Source: Tepidisphaera sp. (GTDB taxonomy: Bacteria; Planctomycetota; Phycisphaerae; Phycisphaerales; UBA1924). From it: DNA of 64,000 bases. Positions 1-7,145 of this stretch are shown one piece after another. The DNA lies in assembly GCA_016124375.1 (NCBI GenBank), contig WGNV01000010.1:1-64000 (forward strand). The letters are read 5' to 3'. How positions within the stretch are numbered: position 1 is the stretch's first letter; each line of letters starts with the position of its first letter. The notes under the pieces are model-generated. The model was given only the letters and a program-made list of their open reading frames with translations. It was not told the origin of the DNA and made no database searches. The position numbers and the translations under genes were made by a program.

Positions 1-119
1 AACACTACTACTGATTGCACGGAAAAGCATGGTTTTCGCACGCACTTGCGAAACGCCCGGAAGTGGCGTATCTTCAAGCGCCCACGAGGCTTGGAGCATG
101 TCGGTCAGAGGACGACTGG

Positions 120-176
120 AAGTTTCGGGTCGAGAAGGTCGGAGGTTCGAATCCTCTCACCCCGATTGCTCATGAA
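120..176 (+). other. tRNA-like T-arm fragment (possible attachment-site or tRNA remnant)
   Basis: The sequence GGAGGTTCGAATCCTCT forms a perfect five-pair T stem around a TTCGAAT loop. It is followed by CACCCCGA, which looks like an acceptor 3' strand plus discriminator base. The expected 5' acceptor strand (CGGGGTG) and a convincing anticodon arm are absent from the preceding 100 bases, so this is not an intact tRNA gene. A short excisionase-like gene lies about 130 bases downstream. A remnant of an integration site in a tRNA gene is therefore possible, but a chance match cannot be excluded. Confidence 0.3.
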
Positions 177-179
177 ACT

Positions 180-200
180 GACCCCGATTCCATCGGGGTC
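180..200. terminator. perfect 9-bp hairpin with 3-base loop, terminator-like
   Basis: Arms GACCCCGAT and ATCGGGGTC flank the loop TCC. No T-run follows, so it may be a U-less terminator or simply a structured end of the upstream tRNA-like fragment. Confidence 0.4.
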
Positions 201-282
201 TACCTGGAACTTGCTGCTGCCCTTCAACGGGTTGTAGAGGTTCAGGCAAGGCTGATCCGGCGACTCTCTGCGGAGGTCGGCC

Positions 283-591
283 GTGGATCGCAACAAGCCC
301 ATAAATCCTGAAGTTCTGACGGTCGGCGAGGCGGCGCTCAAACTTGGCGTTTGCTCCAAAGTACTTCGGCAGCTCGCGAAGCAAGGTAAGTTCCCCAACG
401 CTTTTACTGTCAACGGCTTTGTCAGGATTCCGATCCGCGACGTAGACGCCTTCAAGTACGCGAATCGCGTGCAGACGACTGGCGGTGCCTGGAGCCTGCT
501 CGAACGCACGTCGAAGATGTGTCGAAGGCAAGGGCCCCGGACGCCGTCCGGGTGGTCAGTCGCCCGGACGGCAACTGGTGGATATGATTGA
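283..591 (+). CDS. small excisionase-like HTH DNA-binding protein, possibly with frameshifted C-terminus
   Basis: A GTG start is preceded by a good ribosome site (GGAGG, six bases before the start). Residues 10-62 resemble the helix-turn-helix of excisionase or MerR-like proteins: LTVGEAALKLGVCSKVLRQL, then a wing with FVRIPIRDVDAF. After about residue 75 the reading frame becomes low-complexity and Arg-rich. Another frame over the same bases would end in a more protein-like RPDGNWWI followed by TGA at 585-587. That suggests a one-base shift or sequencing error near 515-535, though this is only inferred. Such proteins usually control excision of integrated elements. No integrase is visible in the window, so the gene may be an orphan remnant. 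Confidence 0.55.
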   Translation: MDRNKPINPEVLTVGEAALKLGVCSKVLRQLAKQGKFPNAFTVNGFVRIPIRDVDAFKYANRVQTTGGAWSLLERTSKMCRRQGPRTPSGWSVARTATGGYD

Positions 592-713
592 CTTGCTGGC
601 CGTCTGCGTTCCGGGTATCGGCCCGGTTCATTCGGCAACGCGGCCAGCCTCCCGACGCTTCCACCGCCCAGGTTTGAGCACCGGTTTGAACCTCTGGGCA
701 CTGTGGAAGCATT

Positions 714-1040
714 ATGAAGCTTTACGTCGGCAATCTCTCCTTCAGCACCACCGAGCAGGAACTCCGCGAACTGTTCGAGCCCTACGGCGTGGTCTCCGCC
801 TCGCTGGTGATGGACCGCGAGACGGGCCGTCCGCGCGGTTTCGGATTCGTTGAAGTCTCCGACAGCCAGCAGGGCAACGCCGCGATCGCGGCGGTCAACG
901 GCAAGAACGTCGGCGGCCGCGACCTCACCGTCAACGAAGCCAAGCCCCGCGAGCCGCGAGCCGGCGGCGGTGGTGGTGGCGGGTTCGGCGGGCGCGGTGG
1001 TGGTGGCGGCCGCGATCGCGGCGGTCGCGGCGGCTGGTAA
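714..1040 (+). CDS. RRM-domain RNA-binding protein with Gly-rich RGG tail
   Basis: This 108-residue protein is a single RNA recognition motif (residues 1-78) with a clear RNP2 (LYVGNL, residues 3-8) and RNP1 (RGFGFVEV). A glycine/arginine-rich tail (residues 85-108) contains RGG-type repeats. This is the layout of bacterial cold-inducible RRM proteins (Rbp of cyanobacteria, also common in planctomycetes), which bind single-stranded RNA. It stands alone and ends in a strong terminator. The leader holds two direct GGTTTGA copies (671 and 683) 12 bases apart, which could matter for autoregulation, but this is speculative. Confidence 0.9.
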   Translation: MKLYVGNLSFSTTEQELRELFEPYGVVSASLVMDRETGRPRGFGFVEVSDSQQGNAAIAAVNGKNVGGRDLTVNEAKPREPRAGGGGGGGFGGRGGGGGRDRGGRGGW

Positions 1041-1085
1041 TTCGGCCGGCGTTTCGCCCATCATCTCAATCTCAAGTCGAATGAC

Positions 1086-1116
1086 AAAGGCCGGGCGCCA
1101 ACGCCCGGCCTTTTCT
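1086..1116. terminator. bidirectional intrinsic terminator
   Basis: The arms GGCCGGGCG (1089-1097) and CGCCCGGCC (1102-1110) enclose a 4-base loop. A-run and T-run flanks let it serve both the RRM gene (+) and the converging dockerin gene (-). Confidence 0.9.
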
Positions 1117-1176
1117 TCGTGACTTGTTCCGCCGCTCACCACCCCGACCTACGGCAGCGGCGTCCTCACGCCCGCA

Positions 1177-2433
1177 TCACGGGCACGAGCCTCCGGCGAC
1201 GACGTTGATCAGCGCATCGATGTCGCCCTGATCCGCCACGCCATCCTGGTTGAAGTCGGCGTCGATGCCGGTCGGGTTTTCGCCTCCCGCGATCACGTTG
1301 ATCAGGTAATCAACGTCTCCCTGATCCGCGACGCCGTCCTGATTCACGTCCGGGTTGCAGGCGTTGCCGCCGATCGTCCAGGCCACGGCGAACTGGATGC
1401 CGTTGGTGTCCAGCGCGTGCCCATACACGTTGCCCGCCGCGTCGATGCCCGTGGCGTTCGAATCGGTGAACTGCGGGAACTGCGCAACCAGCGCCTCGTG
1501 CAGATCAACTGTGCCGCTCGGCGTCCAGGCGAAGGCGTGCTCGTGGTTGTTGCCGTCCGCGTCACGGGGCGTGCTGGCGATGCCCACCTGGCTGTCGGCG
1601 TTGGTGGCGTAAATAAACGAACTGAAGTAGCCGGCGGGGTGGACATCCGTCGGGTCGCCGCCGGCCAGGCTCCACACCAGCGCGTGGTTGGGCAGCCCGT
1701 CGGGGTAGCCGTAGCCGACCACGATCGAGTCGTTCAGGTCGGTTGCGACGGATTCCAGAAACGTGCTGGGGTGCAGGCTGACGGCCACCGGCGGAAAGAC
1801 CGAGGTCCACACGACCGCGTTGTAGAACTCGTCGAAGGTCGCGGTGGTGCCCACGGCCACATTTCCCCGCACGCGATTGGCAAACGACTCGAGCGCGAAG
1901 TCCGGATGGATGTCCACGGCACTCTCGGGCGTGCCCTGCCAGGCGTACGCGTGCGTCACGACCCCGTTGGAGGGATCATTGACCCGCGCGCTGCCGACCT
2001 GGCTCACGCCGTCGGTGCCGTAGGCCACCGAGTTGAGCATGAGCGGGGTGGCGAGAAACGCCGCGCTCGCCGCCGTGCCGCTCCACACGGTCGCCACGTT
2101 CTGCACGCCGGCGATGACCAGGCCCACCTGCTGCCCGCCCCCGGCGCCATAGAGGAACGACCCGGAGAAGGGCACGCCGGTGGGCTCGTAGATCCCCTGC
2201 GGGTTGACGTCGATGGCGCTCTGCGGCGTGCCGTTCCAGATGAAGCCGTGGCTGTTGCCCCCGGTCGCCGACCCGGCGGCGAAGCCCACCTGCACCCCGC
2301 CCCCGGCCGCGGTAATGAACGACTCAGACGCGCCATCGGGGTTGAGCACCTCGGGCTGATACTGAGCCCGAGCGAAGCTGCCCGAGACCAGAACAAGCGC
2401 GCCGGCAAACGAGAGCGAGACTCCGATCGACAT
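1177..2433 (-). CDS. secreted HAF-like repeat protein with C-terminal dockerin-type domain
   Basis: Signal peptide at residues 1-23 (hydrophobic core, cleavage near ARAQ). The body consists of about seven imperfect repeats of roughly 50 residues with the pattern QVG-x-A, then HAF/HAY/HAL-x-W, a short acidic piece (VDVNP, VDIHP, TDVHP) and a Ser/Phe-rich end. This resembles the HAF or probable extracellular repeat family. The last 60 residues form a duplicated calcium loop (PDVNQDGVADQGD, ADFNQDGVADQGD) bounded by Cys at both ends. An upstream TTG in frame is possible, but AAGGAG sits exactly six bases before this ATG and overlaps that TTG, which decides the start. Function of the repeats is unknown. 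Confidence 0.85.
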   Translation of the reverse strand: MSIGVSLSFAGALVLVSGSFARAQYQPEVLNPDGASESFITAAGGGVQVGFAAGSATGGNSHGFIWNGTPQSAIDVNPQGIYEPTGVPFSGSFLYGAGGGQQVGLVIAGVQNVATVWSGTAASAAFLATPLMLNSVAYGTDGVSQVGSARVNDPSNGVVTHAYAWQGTPESAVDIHPDFALESFANRVRGNVAVGTTATFDEFYNAVVWTSVFPPVAVSLHPSTFLESVATDLNDSIVVGYGYPDGLPNHALVWSLAGGDPTDVHPAGYFSSFIYATNADSQVGIASTPRDADGNNHEHAFAWTPSGTVDLHEALVAQFPQFTDSNATGIDAAGNVYGHALDTNGIQFAVAWTIGGNACNPDVNQDGVADQGDVDYLINVIAGGENPTGIDADFNQDGVADQGDIDALINVVAGGSCP

Positions 2434-2539
2434 GTGTGGCTCCTTCAAGGGGTTGGATGGGGAAGGGCCGGGGGAGGTGGGGAGGGGATCGCCACCAGCC
2501 GCCCGGCCCGCGGCGGGTCGCCGCGCTTCGGCTTCTATC

Positions 2540-2564
2540 TTGGAAAATCAACTGCATTTTCCAA
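2540..2564. promoter_or_regulatory. perfect inverted repeat, candidate operator
   Basis: TTGGAAAAT and ATTTTCCAA are separated by 7 bases in the AT-rich centre of the divergent region between the HAF-like protein gene and the winged-helix regulator. A dimeric ArsR-type regulator would be expected to bind such a dyad. The assignment is inference from position and symmetry. Confidence 0.5.
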
Positions 2565-2670
2565 TGATCAGAATAGCCCGAGGTTGAACTCGCGCCAAGT
2601 GAATTTGCACGAATTCCAACGTCCGATAGGTGCATTTCGGGGCCTCAAGGACGGATAGACTGCCCGCGAT

Positions 2671-3312
2671 ATGCCCCGCACACCTGTTCGGCGCGTCACC
2701 GATCCCGCGACCTGGCGCGTGCTTCTTCCCCCGGCCCGAATGGAGATCGTGCAGTCGTTGCGATGTCTCGGTCCGTGCTCGGTTGCCGAGCTGGCCGCCA
2801 TGGTCGAGCGCCCCGCCGATCTGCTGTACCGCCAGCTCGAGCTTCTCGCCCGCGCCGGCTTCGTGCGTCAGACTGGCACCCGCAAGCGCGGGCGCCACAC
2901 CGAGCGTCTGTACGACGTCACCGCCGACGATTTTCGCCTTTCGTTCACCGATCTTCGGAAGGATCAACAGGCCGCCGGGCTCGCGCACACGGCCAAGGTC
3001 TTCAGCGGCGCGGCGTACAAGGAAGTGCTGGCGGCGATCCGCGCCGGAGAGGTCGTGCTGGGCGAGGGGCAGAATCTGGTTCTGAACTACGAGTTGTGCT
3101 GGCTCACGCCCCAGCAGTTTCAGGCCGCCCGCGAGCTGTTGTACCAGGTCAAGCAGTTGATCGACGAAGCCCGCCCGCTGCGCCAGGGTCGACCGTTTGT
3201 GTTCGTGACCATCGCGACCCCGCGCACCCGCAAGGTCCGCCGCTCGCGCGACAAGAAAGCACCCGGTCGCTCAAAGGGCAGCCCGGTTCAGAAGGCCGAT
3301 GAGGGCCGGTAG
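2671..3312 (+). CDS. ArsR-like winged-helix transcriptional regulator
   Basis: Residues 18-85 form a winged helix: an N-terminal helix (ARMEIVQSLRC), SVAELAAMVERPADLLYRQL as the helix-turn-helix, and a wing with RKRGRHTERLYDV. The middle (90-165) is a helical region with no metal-binding Cys cluster, so it is probably not a metal sensor. The last 30 residues are very basic (Lys/Arg-rich) and look disordered. It is transcribed divergently from the HAF-like dockerin gene and converges, eight bases apart, with the next dockerin gene. Local regulation of those secreted proteins is plausible. The ligand is unknown. Confidence 0.75.
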   Translation: MPRTPVRRVTDPATWRVLLPPARMEIVQSLRCLGPCSVAELAAMVERPADLLYRQLELLARAGFVRQTGTRKRGRHTERLYDVTADDFRLSFTDLRKDQQAAGLAHTAKVFSGAAYKEVLAAIRAGEVVLGEGQNLVLNYELCWLTPQQFQAARELLYQVKQLIDEARPLRQGRPFVFVTIATPRTRKVRRSRDKKAPGRSKGSPVQKADEGR

Positions 3313-3320
3313 CCTCGCGA

Positions 3321-4424
3321 TTACGGGCACTGGCCGCCGGCGATGACGTTGATGAGCGCGTCGATGTCGCCCTGGTCGGCGACGCCGTCGTGGTTGAAGT
3401 CGGGGTCGATTCCGGTGGGGTTGCCGCCGCCGGCGATGGCGTTGACGAGGTAATCGACGTCGCCCTGATCGGCAACGCCGTCCTGGTTCACATCCGGGTC
3501 GCAGGTTGGCCCGCCGCAGGCTGGGTCAGTGGGCGATAGCACCGTGAGCAGGGCGGGGTTGCTGGTGGCGTTGCCGCATGAGTTGGTGATCACGCAGTCG
3601 TAGCTCGCGCCATCGGCGCCGGTCACATTGGCGATCACCAGATTCTGCGTGGCGGCGGATGGATTCGCGACCGCGTCGATGGGCACGCTGCCCTTCCGCC
3701 AGTGATACGTGAACGGAGCCGAGCCCGCGGCGCCGACGCTGAACATCGCCGAACCGGTGCCGCCGCCACAAACCTGCACCGGGACGGGATTGATGTTCAC
3801 GCTGGGCTGCGTGCATGCGGGCGTGCCGATGAGGGTAAACGCGGGATCGCCCGGTCCAGTCAGAAACATCGCCAGACCGACGAAGAAGTTGATGTGTGAG
3901 CCGTTGCCGCCGGTGGCCCACGAGGCGCTCCAGCCCCCGATGCCCTCGATGTTGATCCAGTAGGTCGTTCCCGCGGCCAGTTGCAGCGGGGTGTTCAAGG
4001 TGTAGTGATAGTTGTACCGCTGCGAGCCGTTCACAACGCCCGCGGGCGTCTGACCCGCATTCCCCGGAACGTTGTAGTGCGCGAGAACTCCCGGCTGATC
4101 GGGCAGCGTGGGCGAGGTGTGGATCGTGATCGTGAATCCGGAACCGTTGCCGAAGCCGTCGCCCTGCCACTGGATCTCGGTGATGCTGGCCGCGACGGGA
4201 ATCGTGAAGTTGTCCCAGGCGTAGACATCGCCATCAAACCCATCGGGCGGCAGCCACGAGGAAGCGATCAGCCCTCCTGTCGGGCTCTGAGGGCGAGACA
4301 GAATCACATCGGCGCCGGAAGCACCCGCGAGCACGCACAAAGCCAGCGAAGCGAGGGCGACCGGGCGAGGCATGCCAAAGACCCGGCCGACAAAAGCGGA
4401 AACCGACGACGGAAGAGCAACCAT
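3321..4424 (-). CDS. secreted Ig-domain protein with C-terminal dockerin-type domain
   Basis: This start is favoured by AGAGGA nine bases upstream. An in-frame extension to 4496 lacks support. Residues 1-38 make a long signal peptide ending near GASGA. Residues 40-215 form an unassigned beta-rich domain (many WxG, TYWINIEG, NFTIPVAASI elements) of the kind often seen in proteins that describe lipid or sugar binding, but no catalytic motif is visible. Residues 225-305 form an Ig-like domain with conserved Cys and YHWRKG, and ending YDCVITNSCG. The dockerin-like tail has the loops PDVNQDGVADQGD and PDFNHDGVADQGD and ends GGQCP. Its tag-coding DNA is almost identical to that of the next gene upstream. 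Confidence 0.8.
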   Translation of the reverse strand: MVALPSSVSAFVGRVFGMPRPVALASLALCVLAGASGADVILSRPQSPTGGLIASSWLPPDGFDGDVYAWDNFTIPVAASITEIQWQGDGFGNGSGFTITIHTSPTLPDQPGVLAHYNVPGNAGQTPAGVVNGSQRYNYHYTLNTPLQLAAGTTYWINIEGIGGWSASWATGGNGSHINFFVGLAMFLTGPGDPAFTLIGTPACTQPSVNINPVPVQVCGGGTGSAMFSVGAAGSAPFTYHWRKGSVPIDAVANPSAATQNLVIANVTGADGASYDCVITNSCGNATSNPALLTVLSPTDPACGGPTCDPDVNQDGVADQGDVDYLVNAIAGGGNPTGIDPDFNHDGVADQGDIDALINVIAGGQCP

Positions 4425-4623
4425 GTGGACAGTTCCTCTGAAGGCGATCCGTGGGAAGTGAGCCCACCGATCGTGGACAACCAACGTGCTCCGCATAAAA
4501 GCGGACTATGTTGTCCATTTTAAGAGAGAGCTGCGTTTGTTCAAGGCGATTCGTGGTCGGGTAATCGAAAAATAACGCAATTGCCCATGATCCGTGGGCT
4601 TCCACATCGTGCGATCGAACGAA

Positions 4624-7026
4624 TCAGGGGCACTGGCCGCCGGCAATGACGTTGATGAGCGCATCGACGTCGCCCTGGTCGGCGACGCCGTCGTGGTTGA
4701 AGTCGGGGTCGATTCCGGTGGGGTTGCCGCCGCCGGCGATGGCGTTGACGAGGTAATCGACATCGCCCTGATCGGCGACGCCATCCTGGTTCACATCGGG
4801 CTCGCAGGCCGGGGCGATGGTGAACGAGATGGACCCGTTGCCGCCGGCCTGGCCGTCGCCGCTGGGCAGAGCGCCGGTGGTTTCGCCGTCGAGCGCCGCT
4901 CCACCCGTGACGCTGGTGATCTGCGAGCCGGTCCAGGCGAGCGTGTAGCTGCCGGCGGGCAGTGGGGCGGTGGGGGTCAGCGTCGCGGATTGTGAACCCG
5001 CGTTGTAGGCCAAGGTGAAGGGCACGCTGCCGCCGGGCCCGGAGAGCGTGAAGGCGCTGCCGGGGGCGTTGACGTTTTCACTGAACACCAGGCTGAGGCT
5101 GGCGGGGGCCGCGGTGAGTGCCGCGCCGGGTGCTGGGCTGGCGAGCGCCACCTTGGCGGGGCCGGCGGGATACGCGACAGCGGTCTTGCCGGTGGCGAGA
5201 ATCCAGTTGTTCGGGTCGAGCGAGGCGGTGCTGGCGCTCGCGGCCAGCGGCATCAGGAAGTACTGCGAGCGTGCGTTGTTCTGCACACTGATGGTCTGGC
5301 TGGAAGAGCCTTCGGTGACGACGACGTCGATGGGGAAGCGGAAGTAGCCGGCGGGGGCGCCCGCGCCGGGCCAGGTGGCGTCCTGGGTCTGCTCGATGTA
5401 TGCCTTGAGATAGGGCTGGCCCCCGATGGTGGCGGGCACAAAGGCGTAGTTGTACGCCGGAGCGCCGATGCCAAAGACGCACTGCTGGAAGAACCAGTTG
5501 AGGTCCTGTCCGCTGGTGGCGCTGCAGACGTTGGCGAAGTCCTGCGTGGTGGCGCCGCCTCCCTGGTAGAGCTGGCGATAGTCGTGCAGAATCTGGAAGA
5601 ATGTGCTGTCGCCCACGACGTGGCGGAGCTGATGCAGCGCCCAGCCGCCCTTGTCGTACGAGAAGTTGCCATCGAAGATGCGATTGACGTTGGTGACGTC
5701 GTAGCAGTAGACGCTGTCGTTGACGGCGCTGGGGCGTCGGGCGGCCATGGCCGCGAAGAGCGCCGGCAGCCCGCTCGACCCCGGCTTGCGTTCGGCCCAC
5801 AGCGCCTCGGTGTAGGTCGCGAAGCCCTCGTTAAGCCAGATGTCGTTCCAGTACTTGCAGGTGATGTTGTCGCCCCACCATTGGTGGCCCAGCTCGTGGG
5901 CGGTGACGGACTCCCAGAACCCGCCCTGGCCGGTGTAGGTCTGGTGTTCCTGGCCGCCTCCGAACTGGAACTCGTAGAGCCCGTACTTCTCGTTGACGAA
6001 CGGGTACTCGCCGTAGATCGGGCGGTAGGTGCTGAGCATGGTCAGGCACAGTTCCCAGGCGGCGCGATTGGCGGGGGTGTCGTCGGCGGGGTAGATGCTG
6101 AAGTGCACAGGCATGGTGCCGGTGCCGCCTCCCGCAAGCGGATAGGTGTACGTCTGCTGCCACTGGTTGTAGTTGGTGGCGGAGAACATGAACAGATACG
6201 GCGCGGTCTGGTAGTTGGTGCTCCAGGTGTACTTGGTCTTGCCCGGGGCGGGCGTGCTGGTGCCGGTGGGCAGACCGTTGGAGACGCCCTTGAGCGTGTC
6301 GGGCACGGTGATCGAGATCGTGCCCGTCGCCTTGTCGCCGTTGTCGCCGGGCAGGGCGAAATCGCCGTCCTTCACGGGCCACCACGTCGCGGCGTAGTAG
6401 GGCTCGCTCAGGCTCGCGGCGATCGGCGCCCCGTTCTGCGTGCCGATGTTGATCGATCCGAACCCGCGCGACACCGGCACGCCCGAGTAATCAATCTTGA
6501 CCGTGAACGTCTCGCCCATGTTGTACGGGCGGTCCAGCGTCACGGTGCGGCCGTAGCTGTTCGCCCCGGGCGTCGTCACGCTCGCGATGGTCCCGCCGTT
6601 GAGCGTTACTTTGTTCGTGTCCGCCGCCTGGCCCGAGAGGCCCCGCTGCACCAGGAAGTTGGAGCGGAGCATGAACGTGAACTGCGTGAGCCCGTTCACC
6701 AGCGACCGAACCTGCATGGTGTTGGAGCCGCTCAGCGAACCCGCGCCGAAGTCCACGTTCAGGTCGAGATTCACCGTCAGCAGGTCGGTGTCGCCCGGGG
6801 CCTCGCGGCTCTGGTAGCCCCCGCCGCCGCCGTTGGGCGATAGCCCTTCCTCGGCCAGCGTCCGCATCGCGTTGCACTTGCCGCAGCCGCAGATCGGTCG
6901 GGGCAGCGCCGCCTCATCCACGCCCGAGGCCGGGCGGAGCGAGAGCTGACCAAGGGCGGGCTGAACCAGAACCGAGCCGCTGGCCGCGATGATCGCGGCG
7001 ATCGAAACACTCAGGGACGAGCGCAT
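4624..7026 (-). CDS. secreted M1-family zinc metallopeptidase with Ig-like and dockerin-type domains
   Basis: Signal peptide at residues 1-26. An N-terminal CGCGKC cluster precedes a beta-sandwich (about 60-270) and the M1 catalytic domain. The zinc site is HELGH near residue 377, with the third ligand Glu in NEGFATY 18 residues on. The usual exopeptidase GAMEN motif is replaced by GGGQEHQT, typical of divergent M1 members. Residues about 640-735 form a bacterial Ig-like domain (LSLVFSENVNAPGSAFTLSG), followed by the dockerin-like tail ending GGQCP. It probably acts as an aminopeptidase on exported peptides at or outside the cell surface. GAGG precedes the ATG by 7 bases. Confidence 0.92.
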   Translation of the reverse strand: MRSSLSVSIAAIIAASGSVLVQPALGQLSLRPASGVDEAALPRPICGCGKCNAMRTLAEEGLSPNGGGGGYQSREAPGDTDLLTVNLDLNVDFGAGSLSGSNTMQVRSLVNGLTQFTFMLRSNFLVQRGLSGQAADTNKVTLNGGTIASVTTPGANSYGRTVTLDRPYNMGETFTVKIDYSGVPVSRGFGSINIGTQNGAPIAASLSEPYYAATWWPVKDGDFALPGDNGDKATGTISITVPDTLKGVSNGLPTGTSTPAPGKTKYTWSTNYQTAPYLFMFSATNYNQWQQTYTYPLAGGGTGTMPVHFSIYPADDTPANRAAWELCLTMLSTYRPIYGEYPFVNEKYGLYEFQFGGGQEHQTYTGQGGFWESVTAHELGHQWWGDNITCKYWNDIWLNEGFATYTEALWAERKPGSSGLPALFAAMAARRPSAVNDSVYCYDVTNVNRIFDGNFSYDKGGWALHQLRHVVGDSTFFQILHDYRQLYQGGGATTQDFANVCSATSGQDLNWFFQQCVFGIGAPAYNYAFVPATIGGQPYLKAYIEQTQDATWPGAGAPAGYFRFPIDVVVTEGSSSQTISVQNNARSQYFLMPLAASASTASLDPNNWILATGKTAVAYPAGPAKVALASPAPGAALTAAPASLSLVFSENVNAPGSAFTLSGPGGSVPFTLAYNAGSQSATLTPTAPLPAGSYTLAWTGSQITSVTGGAALDGETTGALPSGDGQAGGNGSISFTIAPACEPDVNQDGVADQGDVDYLVNAIAGGGNPTGIDPDFNHDGVADQGDVDALINVIAGGQCP

Positions 7027-7101
7027 GCATGTACCTCGCGATATTGCCGCGAAGCCGGCGCGGCCCCGGGGCGCTGAACGTGGAAACTGGCAAGAAGGAA
7101 T

Positions 7102-7132
7102 CGGCGGAGCCCGGCTTTCGCCCGGCCCGCCG
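7102..7132 (-). terminator. GC-rich imperfect hairpin after the M36 gene
   Basis: An outer stem CGGCGG/CCGCCG and an inner CCGG/CCGG pairing are followed on the minus strand by ATTCCTTCTT. It is placed 14 bases after the stop of the M36 peptidase gene. Confidence 0.55.
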
Positions 7133-7145
7133 CTGTCTCGAGTGC

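Noticed and set aside
108-176. Complete tRNA gene
   Set aside because: T-arm is good but there is no matching 5' acceptor strand or folded anticodon arm.
105-1142. Open frame of 345 codons on the - strand over the first kilobase
   Set aside because: Reads antisense through the RRM gene and the tRNA-like fragment; its RGERIRTSDLLDP end is a typical spurious translation of such DNA.
1177-1357. EF-hand protein rather than dockerin-like tag
   Set aside because: The loops are followed by short helices of dockerin type in a duplicated, Cys-bounded, C-terminal unit on secreted proteins, not helix-loop-helix EF-hands.
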